A stretch of 40,698 nt of DNA from Sinorhizobium terangae. GTDB taxonomy: Bacteria > Pseudomonadota > Alphaproteobacteria > Rhizobiales > Rhizobiaceae. The position numbers and the translations under genes were made by a program. Below are positions 1 through 9,900 of the stretch, piece by piece. The notes beneath the pieces are model-generated. The model made no database searches and was not told the DNA's origin. It worked only from the letters and a program-made list of their open reading frames with translations. The stretch lies in the NCBI RefSeq assembly GCF_009601505.1, contig NZ_WITC01000004.1, positions 1-40,698 on the forward strand, given 5' to 3'. Positions within the stretch are counted from its first letter, which is position 1; the number at the start of each line of letters is the position of its first letter.

Positions 1-14
1 GTGGAATCAAAGAG

Positions 15-58
15 TTACAGCGTCCTTTGTGCGTCCCAAAGGACGCACGACGCTGTAG
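15..58. repeat. Palindromic repeat, family A copy 1
   Basis: A stem-loop of two nested arms: TACAGCGTC (16-24) pairs with GACGCTGTA (49-57), and GTGCGTCC (29-36) pairs with GGACGCAC (41-48). Similar elements, all built around an 'ACAGCG..C..GCGCGTCC' stem, lie near 15660, 27565, 28895, 32185, 36220 and 39380. It lies downstream of the metallophosphoesterase stop. The family resembles the intergenic mosaic elements known from rhizobia; the name of this exact family is not certain. Confidence 0.8.
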
Positions 59-59
59 G

Positions 60-157
60 ATGAGAGGGTTGGCCCGCGAGTCCCTTCGCCCGCCTCCGGG
101 GAGAAAGCGGCGGCAGCCAGATGAGGGGCGAACCCAATCGAGAAACGCGGACGCCAC
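60..157. repeat. Degenerate GC-rich intergenic repeat (family E)
   Basis: The stretch from about 66 to 128, read on the minus strand, has the pattern 'cctcat-ctggctgccg...tctccccgg...gaagggactcg'. This matches the two copies at 32112-32165 and 32254-32284. It looks like an eroded copy of a common rhizobial extragenic repeat. No gene is visible between position 1 and the metallophosphoesterase stop at 158. Confidence 0.5.
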
Positions 158-1066
158 CTACCCTATGTCGACAACAACAATCTCCGGCGGCACGCCGAAA
201 CGGATCGGCGCGAGCGAGCAACCGAGGCCGCCGGAGACGATCAGGTGGCGATCATCCTCGATCACGTGTCCGTAGGCATAGCGGTCGCCGTAGCTCGACG
301 GCACCATCGGAGCGTGGCCGAGAAACCGTACCTGGCCGCCATGGGTATGGCCCGACAACGTCAGCGCCACACGCGACGGCACGCGGGGAAAAATGTCCGG
401 CTCATGCGCCAGCAGGATGGCCGGAGCGGTGTCGCTGACTTGCGCAAGCGTGCCGTCGAGATCATCGAGCCCCTGCATGTGTTTGCGTTTCCACTTCTTA
501 CCCGCAATCAAGGCGCGCTGGTCCTCGAGGCCTGCCAGCCAGAAGCCCTGACCATCCTTCTCCAGCCGGACCGCCTGGTTGCTGTAGACCTTGATGCCGA
601 CGTCCTGGAGCGCCCTGTGTCCGAAGGTCGGTCCGCTGCCATTTCTCTGCGCGGTCTTGTCTTCCCACCAGTCGTGATTGCCCATGATGGCATGAACGCC
701 GAGCGGCGCCGACAGCGTCGCCAGCGCCTTGGACCACTCGCTGGAATGAACGTAGCGGGTCACGAAGTTCATGCCGGCCGCATAGTCGCCGAGCAACACA
801 GTAATGTCGCCACCGAGATCGTTCGCCTGCCGACAGATCGAGGCGATGCGGCTCGCGGACATCCAGGGTTCGCAGGCATGGATGTCGGCGAGTGCCACGA
901 TGCGCAGCTTCAACCCGGGCGTCCAGCCGGTCGGCGTCAGCGCGTAACGGGTCACGTTGAGCCGGGCCAACGGCTCGAAGGCAAAGGCATAGCTGCCGAG
1001 CGCCGCAAAGCTCGTGAAACTGCCGCCGATGAATTTCATGAAATCGCGACGGGTGATCATCCTCAT
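158..1066 (-). CDS. Metallophosphoesterase, YaeI-like, with twin-arginine signal
   Basis: A 302-residue calcineurin-type phosphoesterase. The metal-binding motifs appear in order: D61-x-H63 (DIHA), GD94 (LLGDY), GNHD (129-132), HEPD, and SGHTHGG near the C-terminus. The N-terminus carries [11 protein letters not shown] followed by a short hydrophobic stretch, which suggests Tat export and activity outside the cytoplasm, as for YaeI-type phosphodiesterases. The start codon overlaps the ruvB stop by 4 bases (ATGA), so translation is probably coupled to ruvB. The substrate cannot be told from sequence. No link to Holliday-junction processing is implied beyond co-transcription. Confidence 0.9.
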   Translation of the reverse strand: MRMITRRDFMKFIGGSFTSFAALGSYAFAFEPLARLNVTRYALTPTGWTPGLKLRIVALADIHACEPWMSASRIASICRQANDLGGDITVLLGDYAAGMNFVTRYVHSSEWSKALATLSAPLGVHAIMGNHDWWEDKTAQRNGSGPTFGHRALQDVGIKVYSNQAVRLEKDGQGFWLAGLEDQRALIAGKKWKRKHMQGLDDLDGTLAQVSDTAPAILLAHEPDIFPRVPSRVALTLSGHTHGGQVRFLGHAPMVPSSYGDRYAYGHVIEDDRHLIVSGGLGCSLAPIRFGVPPEIVVVDIG

Positions 1067-2103
1067 TCGTCCTCGAGCGTCAGGCGGAATTGCGTCGCCT
1101 CGATATCCTTCGGCGGGTTGAGCCCGAGATGTTTCCAGGCGTTCGCCGTCAGCACCCGGCCGCGTGGCGTGCGCTGTATGAAGCCCTGCTGGATCAGATA
1201 GGGTTCAATAATATCCTCGATCGCATCGCGCGGTTCCGAAAGACCCGCCGCAATCGTGTCAATGCCCACCGGACCGCCACCGAAATTCTGGGCAATCATG
1301 GTCAGATAGCGACGGTCAAGCTGGTCGAGCCCCATATTGTCGACCAGCAACCGCGTCAGCGCCTCGTCGGCAAGCTCCCGCGTCACCGCCTCGACCCGCG
1401 CCACTTCGGCGAAGTCACGCACCCGGCGCAGGAGCCGGCCGGCGATGCGCGGCGTGCCGCGGGCGCGGCGAGCAATTTCGCGCGCCCCTTCGTCGGTCAT
1501 GCCGAGGCCCATCAGCCGAGCGCCACGCCGGACGATCAGCTCCAGCTCCTCGACCGTGTAAAAATTGAGACGAACCGGAATACCGAAGCGGTCGCGCAAC
1601 GGCGTCGTCAGGAGGCCGAGGCGCGTCGTTGCCGCCACCAGCGTGAACTTCGACAGGTCGATCTTCACAGAGCGTGCCGCCGGTCCCTCGCCGATGATGA
1701 GGTCGAGCTGGAAATCCTCCATCGCCGGATAGAGGATTTCCTCGACCGCGGGGTTCAGACGGTGGATTTCGTCGATGAACAGCACGTCGCGTTCTTCGAG
1801 ATTGGTGAGCAGCGCCGCAAGGTCACCGGCCTTGGCGATCACCGGTCCGGACGTCGAGCGAAAATTGACGCCGAGCTCCTTTGCCATGATCTGGGCAAGC
1901 GTCGTTTTGCCGAGCCCCGGAGGGCCGACGAAAAGCACGTGGTCGAGCGCCTCGCCACGATTGCGCGCGGCCTCGATGAAGATCTTGAGATTGGCGCGCG
2001 CTTCCGCCTGTCCGGTGAATTCGTCGAGCGATTGCGGACGCAGGGTCGCGTCAAGATCCTCGCCCCGCTTCTCCGGCGCAATCAGGCGTGCGGCTTCACT
2101 CAT
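1063..2103 (-). CDS. ruvB: Holliday junction branch migration ATPase RuvB
   Basis: 346 residues, the usual RuvB length. The protein is the hexameric AAA+ motor that drives branch migration of Holliday junctions with RuvA. Walker [10 protein letters not shown] lies at 60-68, Walker B LFIDEIHR around 108-114, and the RuvB sensor segment [18 protein letters not shown] follows. A C-terminal winged-helix part contains [14 protein letters not shown]. It is third of ruvC-ruvA-ruvB on the minus strand, 171 bases after ruvA, and overlaps the start of the metallophosphoesterase. The gap from ruvA may hold a remnant gene. Confidence 0.98.
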   Translation of the reverse strand: MSEAARLIAPEKRGEDLDATLRPQSLDEFTGQAEARANLKIFIEAARNRGEALDHVLFVGPPGLGKTTLAQIMAKELGVNFRSTSGPVIAKAGDLAALLTNLEERDVLFIDEIHRLNPAVEEILYPAMEDFQLDLIIGEGPAARSVKIDLSKFTLVAATTRLGLLTTPLRDRFGIPVRLNFYTVEELELIVRRGARLMGLGMTDEGAREIARRARGTPRIAGRLLRRVRDFAEVARVEAVTRELADEALTRLLVDNMGLDQLDRRYLTMIAQNFGGGPVGIDTIAAGLSEPRDAIEDIIEPYLIQQGFIQRTPRGRVLTANAWKHLGLNPPKDIEATQFRLTLEDE

Positions 2104-2181
2104 CTCAAAACATCCATTCGGGCTGAACCGCGGTCATGGGAAAGCTGACGGCAAAGCCGGCCGTCCCGACGGCTGCGACGC

Positions 2182-2274
2182 TCAACCATACCGGGAGCGC
2201 GGCAGCCGATCCAGCAAGGTCGGCTCGCGATCCATGTACTCCGATGTCATTGTGGCTGCAGAAAGGCCTGCCAT
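2182..2274 (-). other. Possible 30-codon ORF or remnant gene between ruvA and ruvB
   Basis: An ATG directly abuts the ruvA TGA (TGAATG) and opens a 30-codon frame beginning MAGLSAATMTSEYMDREP. In another frame, the sequence from about 2200 down to the stop at 2105-2107 encodes a hydrophobic stretch (LPVWLSVAAVGTAGFAVSF) with no start of its own, and that stop lies 1 base before the ruvB ATG. Together this could be a short membrane-protein gene broken by a frameshift. It could equally be chance. The family is not recognised. Confidence 0.25.
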
Positions 2275-2892
2275 TCACCGGGAGAGTTCCTTCAGGCCCA
2301 GGCGGATGAGTTTGGCGCTGTCGGCGTCCTCTCCCCCATTCTTCAATGCAGCCGCGACAGCGTTTGCCGCCTGATCGCGCGAATAGCCGAGATTGGTGAG
2401 CGCCGAGACCGCATCGGAAACCGGCGCCGGCGCAACGCCTTCGCCGAGTTCCTGCTTCAGGCCGATCGACGGGGTCATCTCGCCGGCAAAAGCCGGAGCC
2501 TTGTTCCTGAGTTCGGTGACGATACGAACGGCCACTTTTGGCCCGACACCCGGTGCTCGGGAAATCGACGTTTTGTCCTGCAAGGCTATGGCGTTGGCCA
2601 GCTCGCCGGGCGTCAACGTCGAAAGCACGGCCAATGCGACCTTGGAGCCCACGCCCTGAACGCTCTGAAGCAGCCGGAACCACTCGCGCTCCAGCGCACT
2701 CATGAAGCCGAAGAGCTTCAATTGATCTTCACGCACATAGGTCTCGATGAAGAGGACCGCTGCCTCCCCGGCCCGCCCGAGCTTTGCCAGTGTCCGCACC
2801 GAACAATGGGCGACGTATCCGACTCCGTGGACGTCCAGAATCACGTGATCTTCGCCAATCTCGTCTATGGTGCCCTTGAGCTTACCGATCAT
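2275..2892 (-). CDS. ruvA: Holliday junction DNA-binding protein RuvA
   Basis: 205 residues, normal for RuvA, which forms the tetramer that holds the four-way junction and loads RuvB. The N-terminal OB-fold begins [12 protein letters not shown] and ends around residue 65. Two helix-hairpin-helix motifs follow: [14 protein letters not shown] and [15 protein letters not shown]. The C-terminal RuvB-contacting three-helix domain ([17 protein letters not shown]) lies near 160-205. It lies between ruvC and ruvB on the minus strand but is 259 bases from ruvC, with a long inverted repeat between them, so it may have its own promoter or rely on read-through. Confidence 0.98.
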   Translation of the reverse strand: MIGKLKGTIDEIGEDHVILDVHGVGYVAHCSVRTLAKLGRAGEAAVLFIETYVREDQLKLFGFMSALEREWFRLLQSVQGVGSKVALAVLSTLTPGELANAIALQDKTSISRAPGVGPKVAVRIVTELRNKAPAFAGEMTPSIGLKQELGEGVAPAPVSDAVSALTNLGYSRDQAANAVAAALKNGGEDADSAKLIRLGLKELSR

Positions 2893-2955
2893 CTGGCTTC
2901 CGTCTCTCTGCGTCCCTGAACCTGAAGATTCCCTGGTAGGTCATCATCCATCCTA

Positions 2956-3123
2956 CCCCCTCTGGCCTGCCGGCCATCTCCCCCACAAGGGGGAGACCAG
3001 ATGCGGCACCATCCGTGCCTCCACCGGAGCTTTCCGCTTGCTGACCTGTTTCGGTCGAAGCGAGGGGTAAGCGGCACGTACTCTCCCCCCCTTGTGGGGA
3101 GATGGCCGGCAGGCCAGAGGGGG
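2956..3123. repeat. Long inverted repeat (RIME-like) between ruvC and ruvA
   Basis: The left arm (2956-2996) and right arm (3082-3123) are inverted copies. The outer 28 bases (2956-2983 against 3096-3123) are perfectly complementary, and the rest differs only in C/G run lengths. Each arm also contains its own small hairpin, around 'CTCCCCCACAAGGGGGAG' in the left arm. About 85 bases separate the arms. The 'CCTGCCGGCCATCTCCCCC' core resembles the rhizobial intergenic mosaic element RIME1 as I remember it. Confidence 0.85.
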
Positions 3124-3151
3124 TGACCCATCGCAACCGTCCCTTCCACGA

Positions 3152-3664
3152 CTACCCCGCAAGCGCCGCAAGGCGACTCGTCACCGCCTGCCGGTTGTGC
3201 GCATGGCAGATGGCGATGGCGAGCGCGTCGGCGGCATCGTTGCCCTTGAACTGAACCTTCGGCATCAGCACTTTCAGCATCATGTGGATCTGCTGCTTCT
3301 CGCCATGGCCGACGCCGATCACCGCCTTCTTCACCGCATTCGGCGCATATTCCGCTACTCTGAGACCGGCACGCGCCGGAACCAGCATGGCAATCCCTCG
3401 TGCCTGGCCGAGCTTCAGCGTCGCTGTCGCGTCCTTGTTGACGAAGGTCTGCTCGACGGCGGCTTCGTGCGGCTGGTAGCTGTGGACGACATCGGCAAGC
3501 CCGTCGTGCAATTGGCAGAGACGTGACGCAAGATCCATCTCGCCATCCGAAATCACCGTGCCTGAGGCCACGAAACGCAACGAGTTACCCAGCGTCTCGA
3601 TAATGCCCCAGCCGGTGCGCCGAAGGCCCGGATCGATGCCGATGATGCGAATCGTATTCTGCAT
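3152..3664 (-). CDS. ruvC: Crossover junction endodeoxyribonuclease RuvC
   Basis: 170 residues. The resolvase cuts Holliday junctions symmetrically together with RuvAB. The RNase H-like fold is recognisable from [13 protein letters not shown], with catalytic D11 and E71 ([11 protein letters not shown]), and from the acidic pair D143 and D146 in [11 protein letters not shown]. All four expected acidic residues are present. It is the first gene of ruvCAB on the minus strand. The LLM oxidoreductase gene starts 169 bases away in the opposite direction, so the two share a divergent promoter region. Confidence 0.97.
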   Translation of the reverse strand: MQNTIRIIGIDPGLRRTGWGIIETLGNSLRFVASGTVISDGEMDLASRLCQLHDGLADVVHSYQPHEAAVEQTFVNKDATATLKLGQARGIAMLVPARAGLRVAEYAPNAVKKAVIGVGHGEKQQIHMMLKVLMPKVQFKGNDAADALAIAICHAHNRQAVTSRLAALAG

Positions 3665-3833
3665 GCCTCACCCTATGTCGGTCAGCCTAACGCTGCCAGC
3701 AAAAAGTGAACAAAACAAAAACATTACACAGGAATGCCCGGCGGTGTCGTGAAAAAGGCTTGCGCACTATTGGCTTTAAGAAACTTGAACCTACATTGCG
3801 ATCGATCAATTTCTCTTAATTGAAGGCCTCGCC

Positions 3834-4835
3834 ATGATTCCCTTCTCCATTCTCGACCTGTCGCCGATTACCGAGGGCGGCAGCGTCGCCCAGTCGCTCG
3901 AAAACTCGCGTCGGCTGGCGATCGCCGCCGAGGAGAACGGTTACAAGCGCTTCTGGCTGGCCGAACATCACGGAATGAAGGGAATTGCGAGCGCGGCGAC
4001 CTCGCTGGTCATCTCCCACGTGGCGGCGGCGACACGATCGATCCGCGTCGGCTCGGGCGGAATCATGCTGCCCAATCATTCGCCCCTCGTCATCGCCGAG
4101 CAATTCGGCACGCTCGCCGCGCTCTATCCGGGCCGCATCGACCTTGGCCTCGGTCGTGCGCCCGGCACCGACATGAGGACGGCACAGGCGCTCCGCCGCA
4201 ACATGGAGGCGAGCGCCAACAATTTTCCGAATGATGTCGTGGAGCTCCAGGCGCTGCTCGGCCCCGTCACCGAAGACCAGAGGATCATCGCCGTCCCCGG
4301 CGCCGATACCAATGTGCCGATCTGGCTGCTCGGTTCCAGCCACTTCAGCGCTCACCTTGCCGGCATGCTCGGCCTCCCCTTCGCTTTCGCCTCGCATTTC
4401 GCCCCCGACATGCTGCTCACCGCTCTCGAAATCTACCGCGAGCGCTTCACGCCATCGGCCGGTCTCGAAAAACCGCACGTGATGGTCGGCGTGATGGGCG
4501 TCGCCGCCGATACCGACGAGGAGGCAAATTACCTCTTCACCTCCATGCAGCAGTCCTTCGTGGCACTCCGCCGCAACGCGCGCGGCCGCTTTCCGCCGCC
4601 GGTCAAATCCATGGATGGGCTCTGGAGCGACGACGAAAAGATCTTCGTCGATCACGCCATGACCTACGCGGTCGTCGGTAGTCCCGAGACGATTCGCAGG
4701 AAAATTCAGACCTTCCTTGAGCAGACCAGGGCCGACGAGCTGATCATTTCCATGCCGATCTTCGACATGGAGGCGCGGCTGCATTCCTTGAAGCTGTTTG
4801 GCGAGGCGCAGGGGGATCTTGCGGCCGCAGAGTGA
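3834..4835 (+). CDS. LLM-class flavin-dependent oxidoreductase
   Basis: 333 residues of the bacterial luciferase-like TIM-barrel family. Markers are [13 protein letters not shown] at the N-terminus, FWLAEHHGM near 42-50, [14 protein letters not shown], and [16 protein letters not shown]. These are the features of the YhbW-type subgroup, which uses reduced FMN. The physiological substrate is unknown. The gene lies on the plus strand between ruvC and yebC, both minus, and so interrupts the yebC-ruvC adjacency seen in many bacteria. The start ATG at 3834 follows a weak GAAGG ribosome site. Confidence 0.9.
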   Translation: MIPFSILDLSPITEGGSVAQSLENSRRLAIAAEENGYKRFWLAEHHGMKGIASAATSLVISHVAAATRSIRVGSGGIMLPNHSPLVIAEQFGTLAALYPGRIDLGLGRAPGTDMRTAQALRRNMEASANNFPNDVVELQALLGPVTEDQRIIAVPGADTNVPIWLLGSSHFSAHLAGMLGLPFAFASHFAPDMLLTALEIYRERFTPSAGLEKPHVMVGVMGVAADTDEEANYLFTSMQQSFVALRRNARGRFPPPVKSMDGLWSDDEKIFVDHAMTYAVVGSPETIRRKIQTFLEQTRADELIISMPIFDMEARLHSLKLFGEAQGDLAAAE

Positions 4836-4876
4836 GCAAAGGTTTCGTCGGCAGCGAAGCCATGCTGAAACAAAAA

Positions 4877-4910
4877 ACCCGCGTTCCACTCGGAGCGCGG
4901 GTCGTTTTCG
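4877..4910. terminator. Bidirectional terminator between LLM gene and yebC
   Basis: Stem ACCCGCG (4877-4883) pairs with CGCGGGT (4896-4902), and the stem extends inward through TTCC/GGAG. On the minus strand it is followed by six Ts, giving a strong intrinsic terminator for yebC. On the plus strand 'cgtttt' follows, a weaker terminator for the oxidoreductase gene. Confidence 0.85.
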
Positions 4911-4927
4911 TCAGATCAAAAGAAAAC

Positions 4928-5674
4928 TTAGGCCGAAAGCCTGGCAAGAACCTCATCGGAAACTTCGAAGTTCGAATAGACGTTCTGAACGTCATCGTCG
5001 TCTTCGAGGTTATCGATCAGCTTCATCAGCGACTGCGCCTTTTCCTCGTCCACCGGCACGGTGTTCTGCGCCTTCCAGATCGCCTTGACGGTTTCCGCCT
5101 CGCCAAGAACCTCTTCGAGGGCCTTCGACACCTCGCCGATATTCTCGAAGCTGCAAATGATCGTGTGACCGTCTTCGTCCGTCGTCACATCGTCGGCGCC
5201 CGCTTCGATCGCCGCTTCCATGACCTTGTCTGCATCGCCGGCGGAAAGCTTGTAGGTGATTTCGCCGACGCGATCGAAGGAGAATGAAACCGAGCCGGTC
5301 TCGCCAAGTGCGCCGCCGGCTTTGGTGAAGGTCGAGCGGACATTGGAGGCGGTGCGGTTGCGATTGTCGGTCAGCGCCTCGACGATGACGGCGACGCCGC
5401 CCGGGCCGTAGCCCTCGTAACGGACTTCCTCATAGTTCTCCGCATCGCCGCCCGACGCCTTCTTAATCGCCCGCTCGATGTTGTCCTTCGGCATCGACTG
5501 CGCCTTGGCGTTCTGGATCGCCAGCCTGAGGCGCGGGTTCATCGCCGGGTCAGGCATGCCCGACTTTGCCGCGACGGTGATTTCGCGCGCGAGCTTGGAA
5601 AACATTTTCGAGCGCACCGCATCCTGACGGCCCTTGCGGTGCATGATGTTCTTGAACTGTGAATGGCCAGCCAT
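4928..5674 (-). CDS. YebC/PmpR/TACO1-family protein
   Basis: 248 residues from the [10 protein letters not shown] start, which is the conserved N-terminus of the family; an upstream in-frame ATG (5692) would add six residues unlike the family. The sequence [19 protein letters not shown] is diagnostic, as is [14 protein letters not shown]. Family members have been described both as transcriptional regulators and as ribosome-associated factors that ease translation of proline stretches. In many bacteria the gene sits next to ruvC; here one opposing gene separates them. A strong terminator follows the stop. Confidence 0.93.
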   Translation of the reverse strand: MAGHSQFKNIMHRKGRQDAVRSKMFSKLAREITVAAKSGMPDPAMNPRLRLAIQNAKAQSMPKDNIERAIKKASGGDAENYEEVRYEGYGPGGVAVIVEALTDNRNRTASNVRSTFTKAGGALGETGSVSFSFDRVGEITYKLSAGDADKVMEAAIEAGADDVTTDEDGHTIICSFENIGEVSKALEEVLGEAETVKAIWKAQNTVPVDEEKAQSLMKLIDNLEDDDDVQNVYSNFEVSDEVLARLSA

Positions 5675-5811
5675 GGCGCCCTCTGCATGCATGAATTTAT
5701 TGAGATGGGGCGCCTTATAGTTTCATTGCCGGGCCCCGTCCAGCAGGGCCGCGTGTTTTCAATGCGCGGAAATCCGCCGCCGTCAGAGCGCGGATCGCCG
5801 CGGTGGGCAGC

Positions 5812-6645
5812 TCAACCGCCGAGGAGAACATAGATCAGGGGCTTGCTCGGCAGGGAGCGCAGCGACACCTTCACGCTTGACTCCGTGGCAAAGCTCTTGT
5901 CGTAGTCGTCGCCGAACATCGCCAGAAAGTCGTTGATCAACGGCGGCCGGTGCATTGGCAGGATCAGCGCGGCGCGCAGACGGGATACGACGCGGCTCAT
6001 GCTCTCGGCGCCCATCGTCAGGCCGCCATCGACCGGGACCATCAGCACGTCGAGCCGGCCGATCTGGCGGTAATGGCTGTCGTCGAGTTCGTAATGCAGG
6101 TGGCCGAGATGGCCGATGCAGAGGCCGGCAACCTCGAAGATAAAGATCGAATTGCCGTTGTGCTCCATGCCTCCGTAGCCGGAACGTATGTCCGTCGTGA
6201 CATTGCGGATATAGGCGTCGCCAACGACGAGATCATGGTCGGCCGGCTTGCCATTATCGCCCCAGCCATGCAGGACGTGCTGGATGGCGGGGTCCGGCGT
6301 CAAAGTATAGTGGCTGGAATGGGCCTTGTTCATCGTGACCACAGTCGGCGGTGCAGGGGGCCGGAACCAGCCGTTGTAGTCGGTGGCGATCGAAATTCCG
6401 CCTGGCGTTTCGATCAGGAACGTCGAGTGGCCGAGGTAGGTTATATTGACTTCGCTGTCGGCCGCACTCGCCGGCATTGTCCCCGGAACCGTGAAGCTGG
6501 CGAATGTCGCCTTTGGCGTGGCTTCGGCTATCGCCTGGCATTGGCTCACCGGCGGTGAAGGCTGCTGCGCATGCGCATGTTCGGGCCAGAACGTATGGAT
6601 CAGCCAGATGGCAGCCAGAGTGTAGGCAAGGTATCGGAGCAGCAT
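5812..6645 (-). CDS. Exported metallo-beta-lactamase-fold hydrolase
   Basis: 277 residues. Residues 1-26 form a signal peptide (LAYTLAAIWLIHTFW, then AHA before QQ), suggesting a periplasmic protein. The rest resembles UlaG-like or 'Zn-dependent beta-lactamase superfamily' proteins: INITYLGHSTFLIET near the start of the domain, MNKAHSSHYT (H-x-x-H metal ligands), IGHLGHLHYEL, MVPVDGG and LILPMHRPP. The classic HxHxDH motif is replaced by the short H-x-x-H form. The substrate is unknown. It is likely monocistronic: yebC starts 137 bases downstream on the same strand. Confidence 0.85.
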   Translation of the reverse strand: MLLRYLAYTLAAIWLIHTFWPEHAHAQQPSPPVSQCQAIAEATPKATFASFTVPGTMPASAADSEVNITYLGHSTFLIETPGGISIATDYNGWFRPPAPPTVVTMNKAHSSHYTLTPDPAIQHVLHGWGDNGKPADHDLVVGDAYIRNVTTDIRSGYGGMEHNGNSIFIFEVAGLCIGHLGHLHYELDDSHYRQIGRLDVLMVPVDGGLTMGAESMSRVVSRLRAALILPMHRPPLINDFLAMFGDDYDKSFATESSVKVSLRSLPSKPLIYVLLGG

Positions 6646-6666
6646 CCTTCACCTCTCACACGCGTT

Positions 6667-6777
6667 TTAGGGCGGGATGAGGAAAAGTGTACGCGGTTTT
6701 CCGCCCGCATCCCGCTCTAACTCCTTAGAATCGATCACGATGACTTCAGGTCGATAAGATCTAAAGTCATCGTGATC
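6667..6777. repeat. Palindromic repeat, family B copy 1 (two hairpins)
   Basis: The first hairpin joins TTAGGGCGGGATG (6667-6679) to CATCCCGCTCTAA (6708-6720), with one mismatch. The second is a perfect 14-base inverted repeat, GATCACGATGACTT (6733-6746) and AAGTCATCGTGATC (6764-6777). Shorter relatives beginning 'GAGCGGGATGAGGAAAA' lie at 15558 and 27290. It sits between the RND permease stop and the metallo-hydrolase start, so it may protect or terminate the pump transcript. Confidence 0.8.
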
Positions 6778-6929
6778 TGGCGCGTGGCAGGATCATTCAA
6801 GGCCGCAGGCCCGTCCAGCGCCAAACTGGCGCCGGCGCTCACAATCGCGTCATTGTCCGCATTTGTCGAACGAGGGCACTGAAAGCGTATTCAGGTCCAA
6901 TACCCTGGCGCAGGATCGGCAAGACGCAC

Positions 6930-9900
6930 TCACTCAGCCGGTGCGCCCGGTGCTTCCTCGACGGCTTTCACCCGTTTCCGGCCAAGCGAGCGCAGCGTCA
7001 CATAGAAGACAGGCGTCAGGAACAATCCGAGGAGGGTCACGCCCAGCATCCCGGAAAAGACCGCCGTACCGAGCGACTGGCGCATTTCGGCGCCCGGACC
7101 CGTTGCGATCACCAGCGGCACGACGCCGAGGATGAAGGCGAAGGCGGTCATCAGGATCGGCCGCAGCCTCAGCCGGCTTGCGTCGATCGCTGCCTCCACC
7201 GGCGTTTTGCCTTCCTCCTCACCTTGTCTGGCAAATTCGACGATCAGGATGGCGTTCTTGGCGGCAAGGCCGATCAGCACGACAAGACCGATCTGCGTGA
7301 GCACGTTGTTGTCGAACCCCCGGATGGCAACACCGAGAAGGGCAGCCAGAACGGAAAGCGGCACGATCAGGATGATCGCCAACGGCAGCACCCAGCTTTC
7401 ATATTGCGCCGCGAGCGCGAGAAAGACGAAGATCACCGAGAGCGTAAAGATGAAGACGGCCGTGTTGCCGGTCTGGCGCTCCTGGAAAGCAAGCTCGGTC
7501 CACTCGAAGGTTGTACCCTGCGGCAGGACCTGGGCAGCGAGTGCCTCCATCTTGTCAAGCGCGGTGCCGGTCGCGACGCCAGGCGCCGGATTGCCTTGGA
7601 GCGGCACGGAAACATACATGTTGTAGCGCTGGACAAGCGAAGGCCCGCTGGTGTCGCGGATTTCGACGAGCGTTCCGAGCGGTACCAGCGCACCCGATGC
7701 GGAACGAACCTTCAGGGCGAGGATGTCGTCCCGTTCTACCCGGTATTTCTGGTCGGCCTGGGCGCGAACCTGGTAGACACGACCGAATGCGTTGAAATCG
7801 TTGACGTAGGATGTGCCGAGATTGATCGAGAGCGTTTCGAAGATATTCGGGATCGGCACGTTCAGTGCCCGTGCCTTGTCTCGGTCGATCGCCAGGAAGA
7901 ATTGCGGGCTCGACGCCGAGAAGGTGGTGAAGACCCCGGTCAGCCCCTCCGTCTGGCTGGCCATGCCCATCATCTGGCGGGCAAGCCCGAGGGCGCGGCG
8001 CATGTCGGCGCTCTGACGATCCATGACCTGCATCTTGAAGCCACCGGCATTGCCGATGCCGCGCACGGACGGCGGCGGAATAGCGATGATGAAGGCCTCC
8101 TGGATGCTCTGCATCGTGCCGAAGATCTGGCCGATGATCTGGGTGGCGCTTTGCCCGTTCTTGAGCCGCTCCTCGAAACTGTCGAACGGCGTGAAGATGA
8201 CGCCGGCGTTGGATGCATTTGTGAAGGTCGCGCCACTGAAACCGGCAAAGGCGACGGCGTCCCTGACGCCTGGCACCTTCCTGATCATCTCCGATGCCCG
8301 CTGCACGACCGCGTCGGTCCGTTCGAGCGAAGCACCATCGGGAAGCTGGATGACGACGATGGCATAGCCCTGGTCCATCGTCGGGATGAAGCCGCGCGGC
8401 ACGATCTGCGCCATGTACCAGGTGGCCCCGAGAAGACCGGCGAAGACGACGAGCGAGGCGCCAATCGCCAACCGTGTCTTGACGAGATGGCGTACCACCC
8501 AGCCATAGCCGTCAGCCATGCGATCGAAGCCGCGGTTGAAGCCGTTGGCGAACGCCCGACCGACACGTGTGACCGGATTGCGGCTCTCACGCTCATGGTT
8601 CTCGTGCGGGCGCAACAGAACGGCCGCGAGCGCCGGCGAGAGCGTCAGCGAATTGATCGCGGAGATCACCGTCGCTACTGCGATCGTCACGGCGAACTGC
8701 AGATAGAACTGGCCAGAGATACCCGGAATGAAGGCGGTCGGCACGAATACCGCTGTCAAGACGAGCGAAATCGCAATGACCGCCGCACCCACCTCGTCCA
8801 TCGTCACATGCGCCGCCTCTCTCGGCGTCATGCCTAGCGCGAGATTGCGCTCGACGTTCTCGACGACGACGATCGCGTCGTCGACGACGATGCCGATCGC
8901 AAGCACGAGCCCGAATAGGGTCAGCATGTTCAGCGAAAAGCCGAAGGCAAAAAGCAGCCCGAAGGTGCCGATCAGCGAGACCGGGATGGCGACGATCGGA
9001 ATGATCGCCGTGCGCCAGGATTGCAGGAAAACGATCACCACCAAGGCCACGAGGATCGCAGCCTCACCGATCGTCTTGTACACTTCATTGATCGATTCCG
9101 AGATGAACTCCGTCGGGTTGTAGATGATCCGGTATTCCAGCCCCTCCGGAAAATCCTTCGAAAGCTCAGCCATCGTGGCCTGGATCGCTTCCGCCGCCGC
9201 GAGCGCATTGGTACCGGGGCGCGAGAAGATGCCGAGCGCAACGGCGGGCTTGCCATTCAGGTAGCTGTTGGTGACATATTCGCGGGCGCCAAGCTCGACG
9301 CGGGCGACGTCCTGCAACTGCACGAGCCTGCCGTCTTCCGTGGCCTTGACAATCACGTAGCGGAACTGCCGCGGGTCGCTGAAACGCCCGTCGGTCGTAA
9401 CCGTGTACTGGAAGGCGGTGTCGCCCGACATAGGCGGCCCGCCGATGGAACCACCCGAAACCTGGACGTTCTGCTCGCGCAGCGCCTCGACGACATCGCC
9501 GGAGGTCATGCCATAGGCGGAGAGCTTCTGCGGATCGAGCCACACACGCAGCGCATATTCGCGCTCGCCGAACAAGGTAACGTCGCCGACGCCGTCCAGC
9601 CTGACGAGAAGGTCGCGGATGCGCGTACGGGCGTAGTTCGAGACATAGAGCTGGTCGTAGCGGTCGTTCGGCGACAACAGATGAACGACCATCATCAGAT
9701 CCGGCGAGCTCTTCGTCGTCGTGACGCCGATGCGCCGGACCTCCTCGGGCAGCCGGGGCTCGGCTACTGAAACGCGGTTCTGCACCAGCACCTGAGCCTG
9801 GTCGAGATTCGTGCCAAGCTTGAAGGTGATCGTCAGCGCCATCGAGCCGTCCGCGGTCGAATAGGAGGACATGTAGAGCATGTTCTCGACGCCGTTGATC

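Noticed and set aside
7224..8837. 537-residue plus-strand open frame opposite the RND permease
   Set aside because: A GC-codon shadow of the permease; composition is charged and low-complexity, no domain seen.
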